Numbered from the stretch's first letter, positions 25,894 to 36,961 are shown. The stretch: 64,000 bases of DNA from VRUE01 sp963707965 (GCA_963707965.1 CAVPRR010000007.1:744001-808000); one strand, 5' to 3'. A program made the numbers and translations. Notes: a model not told the origin generated them from the sequence alone.

Positions 25894-26775
25894 TCAGTCT
25901 CCCCGCTGCCGCAGGAACTTCTGGAACTCGCGGGCAAGCGTGTCCGCCGAAGGCAGGTCCTCGCCGCCGGGGCCGAACTGCTCCACCTGCTCGGCCTCGA
26001 TTCGCTCCACCAGCTCCGCGATCTCGGGATTGGCGGCAACGGCGCGGCCGATCTGCTCCTCGTAGCTCGCGGTTTCCTCCTCCAGCTCGGTTGCGTCCAC
26101 CGCGATCCCGGTCAGCCCCTCGAGCCGGCGCAGCAGCGCAAGCGCCGCCTTCGGATTGGGCACCGCGGCGACGTAGTGGGGCACAGCCGCCCACAGCGAC
26201 GCGGAGGTCATGCCGAGCTGCCGGCAGGAATCGTGGACGACGCCGACGATCCCGGTCGGCCCCTCGTAGCTGGAGCGCTGCAGATCGAGTTCCGCGACCA
26301 GATCCTGGTCGGAGGCGAGACCCGTGATCGGCACGGGCAGGGTGTGCGACACCTCTGCCACCAGGGCCCCCAACGTAATCACCATCTCGATGCCGAGAGC
26401 GTCGGAGGCGGTCGCAATCGTCTCCGAGAAGGTCCGCCAGCGCAGGTTGGGCTCGGTGCCGTCCAGCAGAACCAGATCGCGGTCAGCCGCAGGAATCCGG
26501 ATGGCGATCAGGTTGTTCTGCGGCCAGTCGATCCGACGCGTCTGGCCCTCGGCCAGCTGGATCGTCGGCCGGGTCGCTTGAAAGTCGAAGTAGTCCTCCG
26601 GGTCGATCTCGGCGATCAGCTCGGTATCGAACGACCCGGCCAGCGCCACAAGCGCGGCGGATGCGGCACCGGCAGCGTCGTTCCAACCGCGGAACGCGCA
26701 GACGAGAACAGGAGAGCGAAGCTGCGGTACGTCGCCGTGCCAGGCAAGGGAGTCCACGCTTTGAGCGTAGACCAT
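25894..26775 (-). CDS. PAC2 family protein
   Basis: A 293-residue protein of the proteasome-assembly-chaperone 2 superfamily, common in actinobacteria. Matching text includes SPVLVCAFRGWNDAAGAAS at residues 21-39, a FDFQATRP segment, and ALVAEVSHTLPVPITG with the later TGIVGVVHDSCRQLGMTSASL. The C-terminal 40 residues are an acidic helix. The bacterial role is unclear; actinobacterial members have been suggested to relate to the proteasome. The start ATG 26775 is 11 bp downstream of the stop of the TSUP gene, in the same direction. Confidence 0.85.
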   Translation of the reverse strand: MVYAQSVDSLAWHGDVPQLRSPVLVCAFRGWNDAAGAASAALVALAGSFDTELIAEIDPEDYFDFQATRPTIQLAEGQTRRIDWPQNNLIAIRIPAADRDLVLLDGTEPNLRWRTFSETIATASDALGIEMVITLGALVAEVSHTLPVPITGLASDQDLVAELDLQRSSYEGPTGIVGVVHDSCRQLGMTSASLWAAVPHYVAAVPNPKAALALLRRLEGLTGIAVDATELEEETASYEEQIGRAVAANPEIAELVERIEAEQVEQFGPGGEDLPSADTLAREFQKFLRQRGD

Positions 26776-26786
26776 GATGCCCGCGC

Positions 26787-27158
26787 CTATGAGGGCTTCG
26801 AGAGGGCGCGCCGGAACAGCTCGTAGGCGACGAACAGAACCAGGGCGGCGAAGAACAGTTCCAGAAGCCGCTGGGAGACCTCGTTGGCGACGATCACACC
26901 GACCAGCACGCCGAGCGGCGAAAGGACGCCGATCACAGCCGCATCCCGGAGGTTGACGTTGCCGTAGCTGTTCTGGCGGGCGGTGCCGACCAGCGCCACG
27001 AGCACGATCATCAGCAGCGAGGTCGACTCGCCCTCGACCTGCGAGAGGCCGAGGAAGATTGTCAGCGCCGGGACGAACAGGACCCCGCCCCCAACGCCGA
27101 CGAGGCCACCGGCCAGCCCGCCGGCAAGGGCGATCAGGGCCGCAAGGAGCTCGTTCAT
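26787..27158 (-). CDS. TauE/SafE (TSUP) half-transporter, second half
   Basis: A 123-residue membrane protein with about four hydrophobic segments and the TSUP motif GGLVGVGGGVLFVPALTIFLGL at residues 17-38. Full TSUP permeases (about 250 residues) contain two such repeats in one chain. Here the preceding gene (27155-27520) encodes the other repeat, and the two genes overlap by four bases (ATGA), so equal production and a heterodimer are likely. Members move sulfite, sulfonates or other organic anions; the substrate here is not known. Confidence 0.85.
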   Translation of the reverse strand: MNELLAALIALAGGLAGGLVGVGGGVLFVPALTIFLGLSQVEGESTSLLMIVLVALVGTARQNSYGNVNLRDAAVIGVLSPLGVLVGVIVANEVSQRLLELFFAALVLFVAYELFRRALSKPS

Positions 27159-27520
27159 CGCACCACCAGCTCGATCGCCACGGCAACGAGCAGTCCCGCG
27201 AACAGCAGTGAAACGGCGCGCTGGGAGATCCGCTGCTGAATGGCAGTGCCCAGCACGACCCCACCGATCGCCGGAATCGAGAGCAGCAGGCCCGTCGAGA
27301 TGTGCACGTTGCCGTAGATCCCGCCCTGTGCGAGCGCTCCGAGCAGGCCGATCAGGACGATCGCCGCAAGGCTCGTTCCGGTCGCGAGGCGCTCCCCGTA
27401 GCCGAGCCAGAAGATCAGCAGCGGCACGATGACCGTGCCCCCCCCGACACCGAAGAGGCCACTGAACACACCGGCCAGCGTCCCAATCGTGGCGAGCCTA
27501 AATGTATGGCTGGAGGGCAT
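27155..27520 (-). CDS. TauE/SafE (TSUP) half-transporter, first half
   Basis: A 121-residue membrane protein with about four hydrophobic segments and the motif SGLFGVGGGTVIVPLLIFW at residues 19-37. It is homologous to the next gene product: GNVHISTGLLLSIPAIGGVVLG here lines up with GNVNLRDAAVIGVLSPLGVLVG there. The two overlap by four bases and appear to replace a single two-repeat permease. No frameshift remnant joins them: each has its own start and full repeat. The gene is divergent from otsB, with only 17 bp between the two start codons. Confidence 0.85.
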   Translation of the reverse strand: MPSSHTFRLATIGTLAGVFSGLFGVGGGTVIVPLLIFWLGYGERLATGTSLAAIVLIGLLGALAQGGIYGNVHISTGLLLSIPAIGGVVLGTAIQQRISQRAVSLLFAGLLVAVAIELVVR

Positions 27521-27537
27521 CGCGCGATACTAGTGCC

Positions 27538-28365
27538 GTGTATCCCGAATCCAGTACGTGGGTGGACCTCGGACCGCTCAGCCAGCTGCGAGCCCATCCT
27601 GCCCGCGCGGCCATCCTCACCGACGTGGATGGGACACTTGCCCCGATCGTCGAGCGGCCCGAGCAGGCGAGGGTTCCGGCGCGGGTTGCCGAGCTGCTGG
27701 AGAGGCTGAGCGAGAGCTACGGACTGGTCGGCTGCGTCTCCGGGCGTCGGGCGGTGGAGGCGAGGCGGCTGGTTGGAGTCGACGGAATCGCATACACCGG
27801 AAACCACGGGCTGGAGCTTCTGCTGCCCGGGGACGACGAGCCGCGGTTCGACCCCTCGCTCCAGGGGCGCGAGCACTGCGCGGAGGAGTTCGTCGCCAGC
27901 CTGGACAGCGAGGCGCTGGCCGAAGCGGGGCTGCGGCTGGAGGACAAGGGGCCAATCCAGGCGCTCCACTGGCGTGGCGTGGAGAACGAGCGGATTGCGG
28001 AAGCGCGCGCCCACGAGATCGCCGCCGAGGCGGGCCGGGCCTGCCTCGAGCCGCGCTGGGGCCGCAAGGTGCTGGAGCTGCGCCCGGTGGGTGGTGGCGG
28101 AAAGGACGCAGCGGTGGCGGCGCTGCTTGCCGCCGACGGGATGAGCGCCGCCGTCTACGCGGGGGACGACCGCACGGATCTCGATGCATTCCGCCGCCTG
28201 CGACAGCTGTGCGACGAGGGCGAGCTGGAGACGGCCGTCTGCGTTGGCGTCGCCTCTCCGGAGGCGCCATCCGAGCTTGCCGAGGAGTCCGACCTGCGGG
28301 TCGAGGGCCCCGGCGGATGGCTGGCGATTCTGGAATCCCTGGCGGAGCTCGATACAGACTCCTGA
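27538..28365 (+). CDS. otsB: Trehalose-6-phosphate phosphatase
   Basis: A 275-residue HAD-superfamily phosphatase that removes phosphate from trehalose-6-phosphate. The catalytic loop is LTDVDGTLAP (nucleophile and acid/base Asp), motif II is in GCVSGR, the lid has YTGNHGLE, and motif IV is YAGDDRTDLDAF with a GGGGKDAAV approach. GTG 27538 was taken as the start because upstream codons overlap the divergent TSUP start. No trehalose-phosphate synthase is adjacent. The stop codon region is duplicated just downstream (28355-28393). Confidence 0.92.
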   Translation: MYPESSTWVDLGPLSQLRAHPARAAILTDVDGTLAPIVERPEQARVPARVAELLERLSESYGLVGCVSGRRAVEARRLVGVDGIAYTGNHGLELLLPGDDEPRFDPSLQGREHCAEEFVASLDSEALAEAGLRLEDKGPIQALHWRGVENERIAEARAHEIAAEAGRACLEPRWGRKVLELRPVGGGGKDAAVAALLAADGMSAAVYAGDDRTDLDAFRRLRQLCDEGELETAVCVGVASPEAPSELAEESDLRVEGPGGWLAILESLAELDTDS

Positions 28366-28393
28366 CCGTGCACCAGGCAGACTCTTGACGTGC
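28355..28393 (+). repeat. Duplicated stop/start junction creating a 6-codon ORF
   Basis: CAGACTCCTGACCGTGC (28355-28371) recurs as CAGACTCTTGACGTGC (28378-28393). The first copy holds the otsB stop (28363-28365) and a GTG at 28368; the second holds another stop (28386-28388) and the GTG start of the next gene (28390). Between them GTG 28368 opens a six-codon frame, VHQADS, that ends one base before the real start. Confidence 0.7.
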
Positions 28394-28902
28394 CCTACAC
28401 GGACCTGCTGCGAATCACCGTCCTCCTGACCGGCGCCGAGGCCACCGCGCTGGGGGCCGTCGCGGCGGCCGCAGCCGGTCGCGACAACGACATGACAACG
28501 GTCCTGGTGGCCGGCGCCTGGTGGTTGGTGGCGCTCGGCGTCGGCCTCTATCTCGGGCGCCCCGCCCGCGCCGCCGATGGCGTCCGCGATGCCCTCGTCC
28601 GGGCCCGCACCGCCACCTCGCTGCCGCCCGAGAGCCCGGCCCGGATCTCCGTCGGGCGGCTCTGGCCAATCGGCGTCACGGCGGTCGCCGCGGGCGCCCT
28701 CGGTGTCTTCTTCCCCGGCGTCGCCGCGATCGGCGCCGGCTACGCCCTGCTTGTGGCGCTCGCGATGCGGACCCGCGAGGCGGCCGTGCTCGGAATAGAG
28801 CAACGCGACGGCGTCAAATTCTTCGTCGTCCCAAACTCGGCGCTCCGCCCGATCGAGCTCATGCGCACCCCCGGGCTTCGCAGCGACCACCTGCATGCAT
28901 AG
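28390..28902 (+). CDS. Hypothetical membrane protein
   Basis: A 170-residue protein starting at GTG with about four hydrophobic segments (residues 6-26, 36-56, 95-115 and 117-132), followed by a soluble C-terminus (GVKFFVVPNSALRPIELMRTPGL). No known family is recognised. It follows otsB by 24 bp through a duplicated stop/start junction, so translation may be coupled. The stop TAG at 28900-28902 lies at the first base of a 23-bp tandem array. Confidence 0.75.
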   Translation: MPYTDLLRITVLLTGAEATALGAVAAAAAGRDNDMTTVLVAGAWWLVALGVGLYLGRPARAADGVRDALVRARTATSLPPESPARISVGRLWPIGVTAVAAGALGVFFPGVAAIGAGYALLVALAMRTREAAVLGIEQRDGVKFFVVPNSALRPIELMRTPGLRSDHLHA

Positions 28903-28991
28903 GGGTCCGAGCGCCGTGTTCGCAGGGGTCCGAGCGCCGTGTTCGCAGGGGTCCGAGCGCCGTGTTCGCAGGGGTCCGAGCGCCGTGTTCG
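28902..28991. repeat. 23-bp tandem array, about four copies
   Basis: The unit GGGGTCCGAGCGCCGTGTTC plus GCA is repeated at 28902-28924, 28925-28947, 28948-28970 and 28971-28991, the last cut short. The copies are identical over their shared length. The array starts at the stop codon of the membrane-protein gene and its final GTTCG is the first arm of the palindrome at 28987. There are no spacers, so it is not a CRISPR. Confidence 0.95.
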
Positions 28992-29025
28992 TCTTTATTG
29001 GCGCTGAGCGCCAATAAAGACGAAC
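28987..29025. repeat. Palindromic element copy 1 (perfect, 19-bp arms)
   Basis: A perfect palindrome with 19-bp arms around one central base: 28987-29005 and 29007-29025. The core is TTTATTGGCGCT and its complement. It lies between convergent genes (28390-28902 and polX). Related copies are at 29055, 33884 and 47195. Confidence 0.9.
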
Positions 29026-29054
29026 GCCCTACCGAATCGTTGTCGGCGATCTTC

Positions 29055-29101
29055 GTGCGTTCGCTCTTACTGTCGCTGAGCGCCAATAAAGACGAACGCA
29101 C
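29055..29101. repeat. Palindromic element copy 2 (imperfect, 23-bp arms)
   Basis: The arms are 29055-29077 and 29079-29101, with five mismatched positions. The left arm (CTCTTACTGTCGCT) resembles copies 3 and 4, and the right arm resembles copy 1, so it looks like a hybrid of two subtypes. A 15-bp tandem repeat (ACCGCCTTACACGCC, near 29115-29144) follows it at once. Confidence 0.85.
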
Positions 29102-29155
29102 TCCTTGACACGCGACCGCCTTACACGCCACCGCCTTACACGCCATGGTCGTGTC

Positions 29156-30880
29156 TCAGCGTCGCATCAGAGCTTTGAAGTCGCGCCAGGCGCGGGCGTT
29201 TGCGACATCGGCGGCGGTGAGCCAGGCGCGGCGGGCAGTTGCCACCGCGTAGGCCATGTTGTCGAGGGTGTCGACGCCGTGGGCGTCGGTGTTGAGGACG
29301 ATGGTGACCCCGGCTTCTGCGGCGAGCCGGGCGTGGCGGTCTGAGAGGTCCCTGCGGTTCGGGTTGCCGTTGATCTCGAGCATCGTGCCGGTTCGAGCGG
29401 CAGCCTCGACCACCGCCTCGACATCGACCGCGTAGGGCTCGCGGCGGCCGATCAGCCGACCCGTCAGATGGCCGATGCAGTTGACCTGAGGGTTCTCGAT
29501 CGCGGCCAGAACGCGGTCGGTCATCGCCCGCTCGGAGATCGAGAACGAGGTGTGGACGCTGGCCACGATCCAATCGAGCTCATCCAGCAGGTCCTCGGGA
29601 TAGTCCAGTGAGCCGTCGAGGCCGATGTTCACCTCCGAGCCGGCGAGGAGGCGAAAGCCACGCTTTCCCCTGTTCCATGCCCGGATCTCATCGATCCGCT
29701 TCCAGAGCCGCTCGGCTGTGACATGGTCACCGAACCCGTGGCTGGCGGAGTGGTCGGTGATCGCCAGGTAGGCGTAGCCGCGCCGGCGGGCCGCCGTGGC
29801 CATCTCCTCGAGCGTGTTGCGGCCGTCGGAGAGAGTGGTGTGGACATGCAGGTCCCCGCGGACATCGTCGATCGCGACCAGATCGGGTAGCTCGCCGTCC
29901 CGCGCCGCCGCCAGCTCGCCGTGCCCCTCGCGCAGCTCCGGCTCGATGTAGGAGTACCCGAGGCGGCGGTAGACCTCCTCCTCGGTGGGGCAGAGCACGA
30001 CCTTCCCGGTCTCGACCTCGGTGATGCCGTGCTCGGACACGGAGAGGCCGCGCGCCACCGCGTCTTCGCGGAGCTGCACGTTGTGGTCCGCTGACCCGGT
30101 GAAGTGCTGGAGCAGGTTGCCGAAGGCCTCGGGTGGGACGATCCGCAGGTCGACGGAGACGCCGTTGTGAGTCTGCGCCCGCACCCCGTTGGGCCCCGGC
30201 TTTCCCGCCGCCGCAACCAGGGGATGGCCCGCCAGATGCTGGGCGAGGGCGACCGGCTCCTCGGCGGTCGCGATCAGATCGATGTCCTTGCAGGTGTCCG
30301 CCCAGCGCCGCACCGAGCCGGCGACCTCCACCCGGTTGGCGGCGGGATGCTCGCGCAGCGCAGCCGCCAGCTCCTCGGCGACCGGGCGGACGGTGGAGAG
30401 CAGCAGGCGAGCGCCCGCCTCCCCCGCCTCGCCGAGCCGCTCCAGGGCAGCCAGCACGTTCTCCTCGACCTTCGAGCCCAGTCCCTTCAGCGCCCGGATC
30501 CGCTGCTCCTCCGCGGCCGCCTTCAGGTCCTCCAGCGAGGCGACCCCAAGCTCGTCATAGAGGCGCCTCGCTGTTTTCGCCCCCAGGCCCGGAACCCGCG
30601 TCACCTCCACCAGCGTCGGTGGGAACGTCGCTTTCAGCTTCGTCGCTGCGGGAATCTCGCCGGTCGCCAGTAGCGCATCGATCTTTTCGGCCAGCGTCTT
30701 GCCGACACCGGGGATCTCGGTCGCCCGACCAGCCGTGGCAAGGTCGGCCACCGACACAGGGCTTTCGCGGATCGCCTTCGCGGCGGCGCTGTAGGCGAGC
30801 ACGCGGTACTTCACAGCGCCGTCGAGCTCGTAGAGCACCGACAACTCTTCAAGCGCGGCGGCGATCTCCGCATTGGTCAC
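29156..30880 (-). CDS. polX: DNA polymerase/3'-5' exonuclease PolX
   Basis: A 574-residue family X DNA polymerase with a C-terminal PHP phosphoesterase. The order is an N-terminal helix-hairpin-helix region (IPGVGKTLAEKI, VPGLGAKTARRLYDELGV), a nucleotidyltransferase core with GSVRRWADTCKDIDLIA (metal-binding Asp pair) and VDLRIV, then the PHP domain (GDLHVHTTLSDG, ITDHSASHGF, GSEVNI, NTDAHGVD). It acts in gap-filling base-excision repair. The stop is followed by the palindrome/tandem-repeat region on its downstream side. It is divergent from the mannosyltransferase gene at 30951. Confidence 0.96.
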   Translation of the reverse strand: MTNAEIAAALEELSVLYELDGAVKYRVLAYSAAAKAIRESPVSVADLATAGRATEIPGVGKTLAEKIDALLATGEIPAATKLKATFPPTLVEVTRVPGLGAKTARRLYDELGVASLEDLKAAAEEQRIRALKGLGSKVEENVLAALERLGEAGEAGARLLLSTVRPVAEELAAALREHPAANRVEVAGSVRRWADTCKDIDLIATAEEPVALAQHLAGHPLVAAAGKPGPNGVRAQTHNGVSVDLRIVPPEAFGNLLQHFTGSADHNVQLREDAVARGLSVSEHGITEVETGKVVLCPTEEEVYRRLGYSYIEPELREGHGELAAARDGELPDLVAIDDVRGDLHVHTTLSDGRNTLEEMATAARRRGYAYLAITDHSASHGFGDHVTAERLWKRIDEIRAWNRGKRGFRLLAGSEVNIGLDGSLDYPEDLLDELDWIVASVHTSFSISERAMTDRVLAAIENPQVNCIGHLTGRLIGRREPYAVDVEAVVEAAARTGTMLEINGNPNRRDLSDRHARLAAEAGVTIVLNTDAHGVDTLDNMAYAVATARRAWLTAADVANARAWRDFKALMRR

Positions 30881-30950
30881 GGCTGCAAGTTAACCGTCCC
30901 CTGCGATCGCCCTCTTGGCCGCGCTTGGGTTTCGCGGCTAGCATCGGCTG

Positions 30951-31763
30951 ATGGCTCAAAGCGAGAGGCGGCCGACGGTGGCCGAGGGCCGGTCGAAAAC
31001 AGGTGCCGCGTGGCTGGTCCTCCCGACCTACAACGAGGCGGAGAACATCGAGTCCTTCGTCGTCGCCGTACGGGAAAAGCTGCCAGCCTCCGCTCGGGTC
31101 CTGATCGTCGACGACAGCTCGCCTGACGGAACCGGCCGAATCGCCGACCGCCTCGCCGCCCAGTATGAGAATGTCGACGTCCTGCATCGTCCCCGCAAGG
31201 AGGGACTGGGGCCCGCCTACGTTGCGGGCTTCCGCAGGGCGCTTGCCGGGGGTGCGGGGCTGATCCTCGAGATGGACAGCGACTTCTCCCACGAACCCGC
31301 ATACCTTCCGCGCCTGCTCGACGCCGCCGAGCAGGCCGACCTGGTGATCGGTTCCCGCTACGTGGTCGGCGGCGGGGTCGGCGACTGGGGCGCGCTGCGC
31401 CGAGCGATCAGCCGCGGCGGCAGCCTCTACGCGCAGCTTGCCCTCGGGGTCGAGGTGCACGACCTGACCGGCGGCTTCAAGTGCTTCCGGCGCGAGGTCC
31501 TGGAGGCGATCGACCTCGACACGGTCCAGTCGCGCGGCTACGCGTTCCAGGTGGAGCTGACGTACCGGGCGATCGAGCACGGCTTCACCGTCGTCGAGGT
31601 CCCCATCGTCTTTCGCGACCGCCGGCGCGGCTCCTCGAAGATGGACCGCTCGATCATCGCCGAGGCCATCTGGAGGGTGCCTCTTCTACGGTTAGAGTCC
31701 TATGTCGGCAGGAATGGCAGACGACGCCGAAACGTCGCCAAAGGCCACCGCTATACTTTTTGA
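30951..31763 (+). CDS. ppm: Polyprenol monophosphomannose synthase (Ppm/Dpm1-like glycosyltransferase)
   Basis: A 270-residue family 2 glycosyltransferase. After a 20-residue variable head it shows LVLPTYNEAENIE, VDDSSPDGTG, the metal site MDSDFSHEP (DxD), GSRYVVGGGVGDWG and LTGGFKCFRREVLEAIDL, characteristic of dolichol/polyprenol-phosphate mannosyltransferases without the membrane domain. It makes lipid-linked mannose for envelope glycoconjugates. The C-terminus is basic (RNGRRRRNVAKGH). A possible thioredoxin promoter (TATACT, 31752-31757) lies in its last codons. Confidence 0.92.
   Translation: MAQSERRPTVAEGRSKTGAAWLVLPTYNEAENIESFVVAVREKLPASARVLIVDDSSPDGTGRIADRLAAQYENVDVLHRPRKEGLGPAYVAGFRRALAGGAGLILEMDSDFSHEPAYLPRLLDAAEQADLVIGSRYVVGGGVGDWGALRRAISRGGSLYAQLALGVEVHDLTGGFKCFRREVLEAIDLDTVQSRGYAFQVELTYRAIEHGFTVVEVPIVFRDRRRGSSKMDRSIIAEAIWRVPLLRLESYVGRNGRRRRNVAKGHRYTF
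31752..31757 (+). promoter_or_regulatory. Putative -10 element for trx
   Basis: TATACT at 31752-31757 is an excellent -10 match, 49 bp before the thioredoxin start, inside the end of the mannosyltransferase gene. No convincing -35 lies 16-18 bp upstream, so this is tentative. Confidence 0.4.
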
Positions 31764-31805
31764 AGTATTGAGCGCTGAACCTCGACTCTCAGGAGACCGA
31801 TACTT

Positions 31806-32132
31806 GTGACAGGCAAGCTCACCGACGTGACAGACGCCACCTTCAAATCTGAGGTCCTCGAGGCCGAAAGTCCTGTTCTGGTCGACTTCTGGGCTCCCTG
31901 GTGCGGTCCCTGCCGAGTGGTTCACCCGGTTCTCGAGGAGATCGATGCAGAGCGGGACGACCTGCGGATCGTCAGTCTCAACGTCGATGAGAACCAGCAG
32001 ACCGCCGTTCAATACGAGGTTCTCTCGATCCCGACTTTGATCCTCTTCAAGGACGGGGCGATCGCCAAGAAGGTGGTCGGAGCGATGCCCAAGCGGCGAC
32101 TAGAGGCCGAGCTGGAGCCAGCGCTCACCTAG
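31806..32132 (+). CDS. trxA: Thioredoxin
   Basis: A 108-residue classical thioredoxin that reduces protein disulfides in the cytoplasm. The redox motif WAPWCGPCRVV is at about residues 28-38, with the cis-Pro segment LSIPTLILFKDG and a family-typical length. The start is GTG 31806 with AGGAG 11-12 nt upstream. The stop TAG (32130-32132) is immediately followed by ATG at 32133, which opens a 16-codon frame ahead of the tautomerase gene. Confidence 0.95.
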   Translation: MTGKLTDVTDATFKSEVLEAESPVLVDFWAPWCGPCRVVHPVLEEIDAERDDLRIVSLNVDENQQTAVQYEVLSIPTLILFKDGAIAKKVVGAMPKRRLEAELEPALT

Positions 32133-32193
32133 ATGGCCGCCGGGGCAATCGACTCACGGGGATTGACGGACTCACGCGGATGACGGACTGATG
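32133..32193 (+). repeat. Tandem duplication with 16-codon ORF between trx and the tautomerase
   Basis: The units GACTCACGGGGATTGACG (32151-32168) and GACTCACGCGGATGACG (32169-32185), plus a partial GACTGATG, lead into the tautomerase start. ATG 32133, touching the trx stop, reads 16 codons (MAAGAIDSRGLTDSRG) to a TGA at 32181-32183, 7 bp before the next ATG. Confidence 0.65.
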
Positions 32194-32367
32194 CCCTTCG
32201 TTCACATCCACTGGTTCGAGGGGCGGACCGACGAGCAAAAGGCGGAGATCGCGAAACGCGTCGAAGAGGCGCTGATCGACGTGGCCGGCGCCGCCCCCGA
32301 GCACTGCTGGGTGAAGTTCTCCGACTCCCCCAGGTCGGACTTCATCATCGGCGAGCCGGCCGAGTAG
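32191..32367 (+). CDS. 4-oxalocrotonate tautomerase-like protein
   Basis: A 58-residue protein, MPFVHIHWFEGRTDEQKAEI at the N-terminus and DFIIGEPAE at the end. Pro2, exposed after removal of Met, is the catalytic base of the tautomerase superfamily, and the length is typical of 4-OT hexamers. These enzymes ketonise small enols; the substrate is unknown. The protein is too short to be found by simple length cut-offs. It lies 58 bp after trx, linked by a short tandem repeat with a tiny ORF. Confidence 0.8.
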   Translation: MPFVHIHWFEGRTDEQKAEIAKRVEEALIDVAGAAPEHCWVKFSDSPRSDFIIGEPAE

Positions 32368-32384
32368 GACCAGCGCCAGGCCGC

Positions 32385-32675
32385 TCAGTACAGAATGCGG
32401 GCGGCGATGTCGATCTTGATCGGGCGGTCGGGCGCCGCGAGAGCCGCCTGCGCCGCGGCCTGCATGGCCTCCCCGTCGATGCCAAATCGCTCGGCCGCCC
32501 GGTCGAGCAGCTCGAGGTGGTCCCGCGGGAACAGCAGTTCGACGTTGGCAGCCCGCCCATTCTCGAGCTCGACCTCGCAGTAGGGATCCTCGATCTCCTC
32601 GCGACCGTCGCAGCGGTCAGCATCGAGGAGGTCAATCAACAGTGCATCCGTGTGGCTGTCGTAATCGGCTTTCAT
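32385..32675 (-). CDS. DUF2283-like small protein
   Basis: A 96-residue protein whose start MKADYDSHTDALLIDLLDAD resembles the DUF2283 opening (two strands with a YDxxxDAL pattern), followed by VELENGRAANVELLFP and two helices. DUF2283 proteins are short and of unknown function, sometimes linked to toxin-antitoxin loci; no partner is visible here. It is convergent with the tautomerase gene and lies 71 bp downstream of ileS. Confidence 0.7.
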   Translation of the reverse strand: MKADYDSHTDALLIDLLDADRCDGREEIEDPYCEVELENGRAANVELLFPRDHLELLDRAAERFGIDGEAMQAAAQAALAAPDRPIKIDIAARILY

Positions 32676-32746
32676 GCACGGATAAGGGTCCTGCGCGGAA
32701 AGTTCTCCGTCTCAATCCGTCTTCTGGGCCCGCCGGGCGAGAAGTT

Positions 32747-35995
<3,249 letters not shown>

Positions 35996-36068
35996 CACAA
36001 ACCCTCACGCTTCGCTTGCTGCGCGTTCATGAGCGGCTGATTCTAGGAGCGGGTACGCTGCGCGCCGC

Positions 36069-36953
36069 ATGCGACCCTTCGATCTCAACGGTAAAGTGGC
36101 GCTGGTCACCGGCGCTGCGCGTGGAATCGGCTTCGAGACGGCGCGACAGATACACCTGCGCGGCGCCTCGGTCGCAGTGGTCGACCTCGACGCCGGCGAC
36201 GCGCGCGAGGCGGCCGAGCGGATCGGGACCCGGGCGATCGGGATCGGCGCCGACGTCACCGACCAGGGGGCGATGTTCGCAGCGGTCGCCGAGACCGTGG
36301 AGAAGCTCCGCGGGCTCGACGTCGCGGTGGCTAACGCGGGGATCGCCCAGTCGCGGCTGGCGACCGCCCGCGGGATCTCCGGCGAGGAATGGGAGCGGGT
36401 CTTCGAGGTCGACCTGCTGGGCGTCTGGCGCACCGTCCACGCGGCGCTGCCGCAGATCGTCGCGCGGCAGGGCCACATCGTCGTCACGTCCTCTGTCTAC
36501 GCCTTCGTCAACGGCTTCCTGAACGGCCCCTACGCGGCAGCCAAGTCCGGGGTCGAGTCATTGGGCCGGTCGCTGCGGGCTGAGCTGACGCCGCTCGGAG
36601 CCAGCGCGAGCGTCGCCTACTTCGGCTGGATCGACACCAAGCTGGTGCAGGACGCCTTTGCCCAGCCCGACGCCGGCCGCCTCAACGAGTTCACGCCAGA
36701 CTTCCTGCTGAAGCGGATCACCCCCGCCGAGGCGGGCGTCGTGCTGGTCCGCGGAATCGAGCAACGCGCCCCGCGCGTCTTCGTGCCGAAGTGGTGGCGC
36801 TACGTCTCCGCCCTGCGCGGCCTGATCAATCCGCTGCTCGACCGCCGCATGGAAAACGACCAGAGGATGGCGGCGCTGATTCGCGACCTCGACGAAAAGG
36901 CGCTCGGGGCGACCGACGAGGGCCGACCGGCCGCCCAAACGTCCAAGACGTAG
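36069..36953 (+). CDS. SDR-family short-chain dehydrogenase
   Basis: A 294-residue SDR with TGAARGIGFETA at residues 15-26, ANAGIAQS, catalytic Ser in VTSSVYAFVNG and the active site YAAAK. A C-terminal extension of about 50 residues beyond the core (FVPKWWRYVSALRGLINPLL) is shared with actinobacterial SDRs often annotated as membrane-associated; it is amphipathic and could touch the membrane. The substrate is not predictable. It is divergent from ileS. Confidence 0.9.
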   Translation: MRPFDLNGKVALVTGAARGIGFETARQIHLRGASVAVVDLDAGDAREAAERIGTRAIGIGADVTDQGAMFAAVAETVEKLRGLDVAVANAGIAQSRLATARGISGEEWERVFEVDLLGVWRTVHAALPQIVARQGHIVVTSSVYAFVNGFLNGPYAAAKSGVESLGRSLRAELTPLGASASVAYFGWIDTKLVQDAFAQPDAGRLNEFTPDFLLKRITPAEAGVVLVRGIEQRAPRVFVPKWWRYVSALRGLINPLLDRRMENDQRMAALIRDLDEKALGATDEGRPAAQTSKT

Positions 36954-36961
36954 AAACTCCC

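Noticed and set aside
26787..27520. Broken TauE/SafE gene split by a frameshift
   Set aside because: Each half has its own start and a complete repeat, and the overlap is a clean ATGA, so two intact genes are more likely.
28902..28991. Short direct repeats that could suggest a CRISPR array
   Set aside because: The 23-bp units are contiguous without spacers, and no cas genes are near.
28859..29146. A 95-codon minus-strand frame (MACKAVACKAVACQGV...)
   Set aside because: It consists entirely of the tandem units and palindromes; composition follows the repeats and there is no conserved domain. It is better read as a readable repeat than as a gene.
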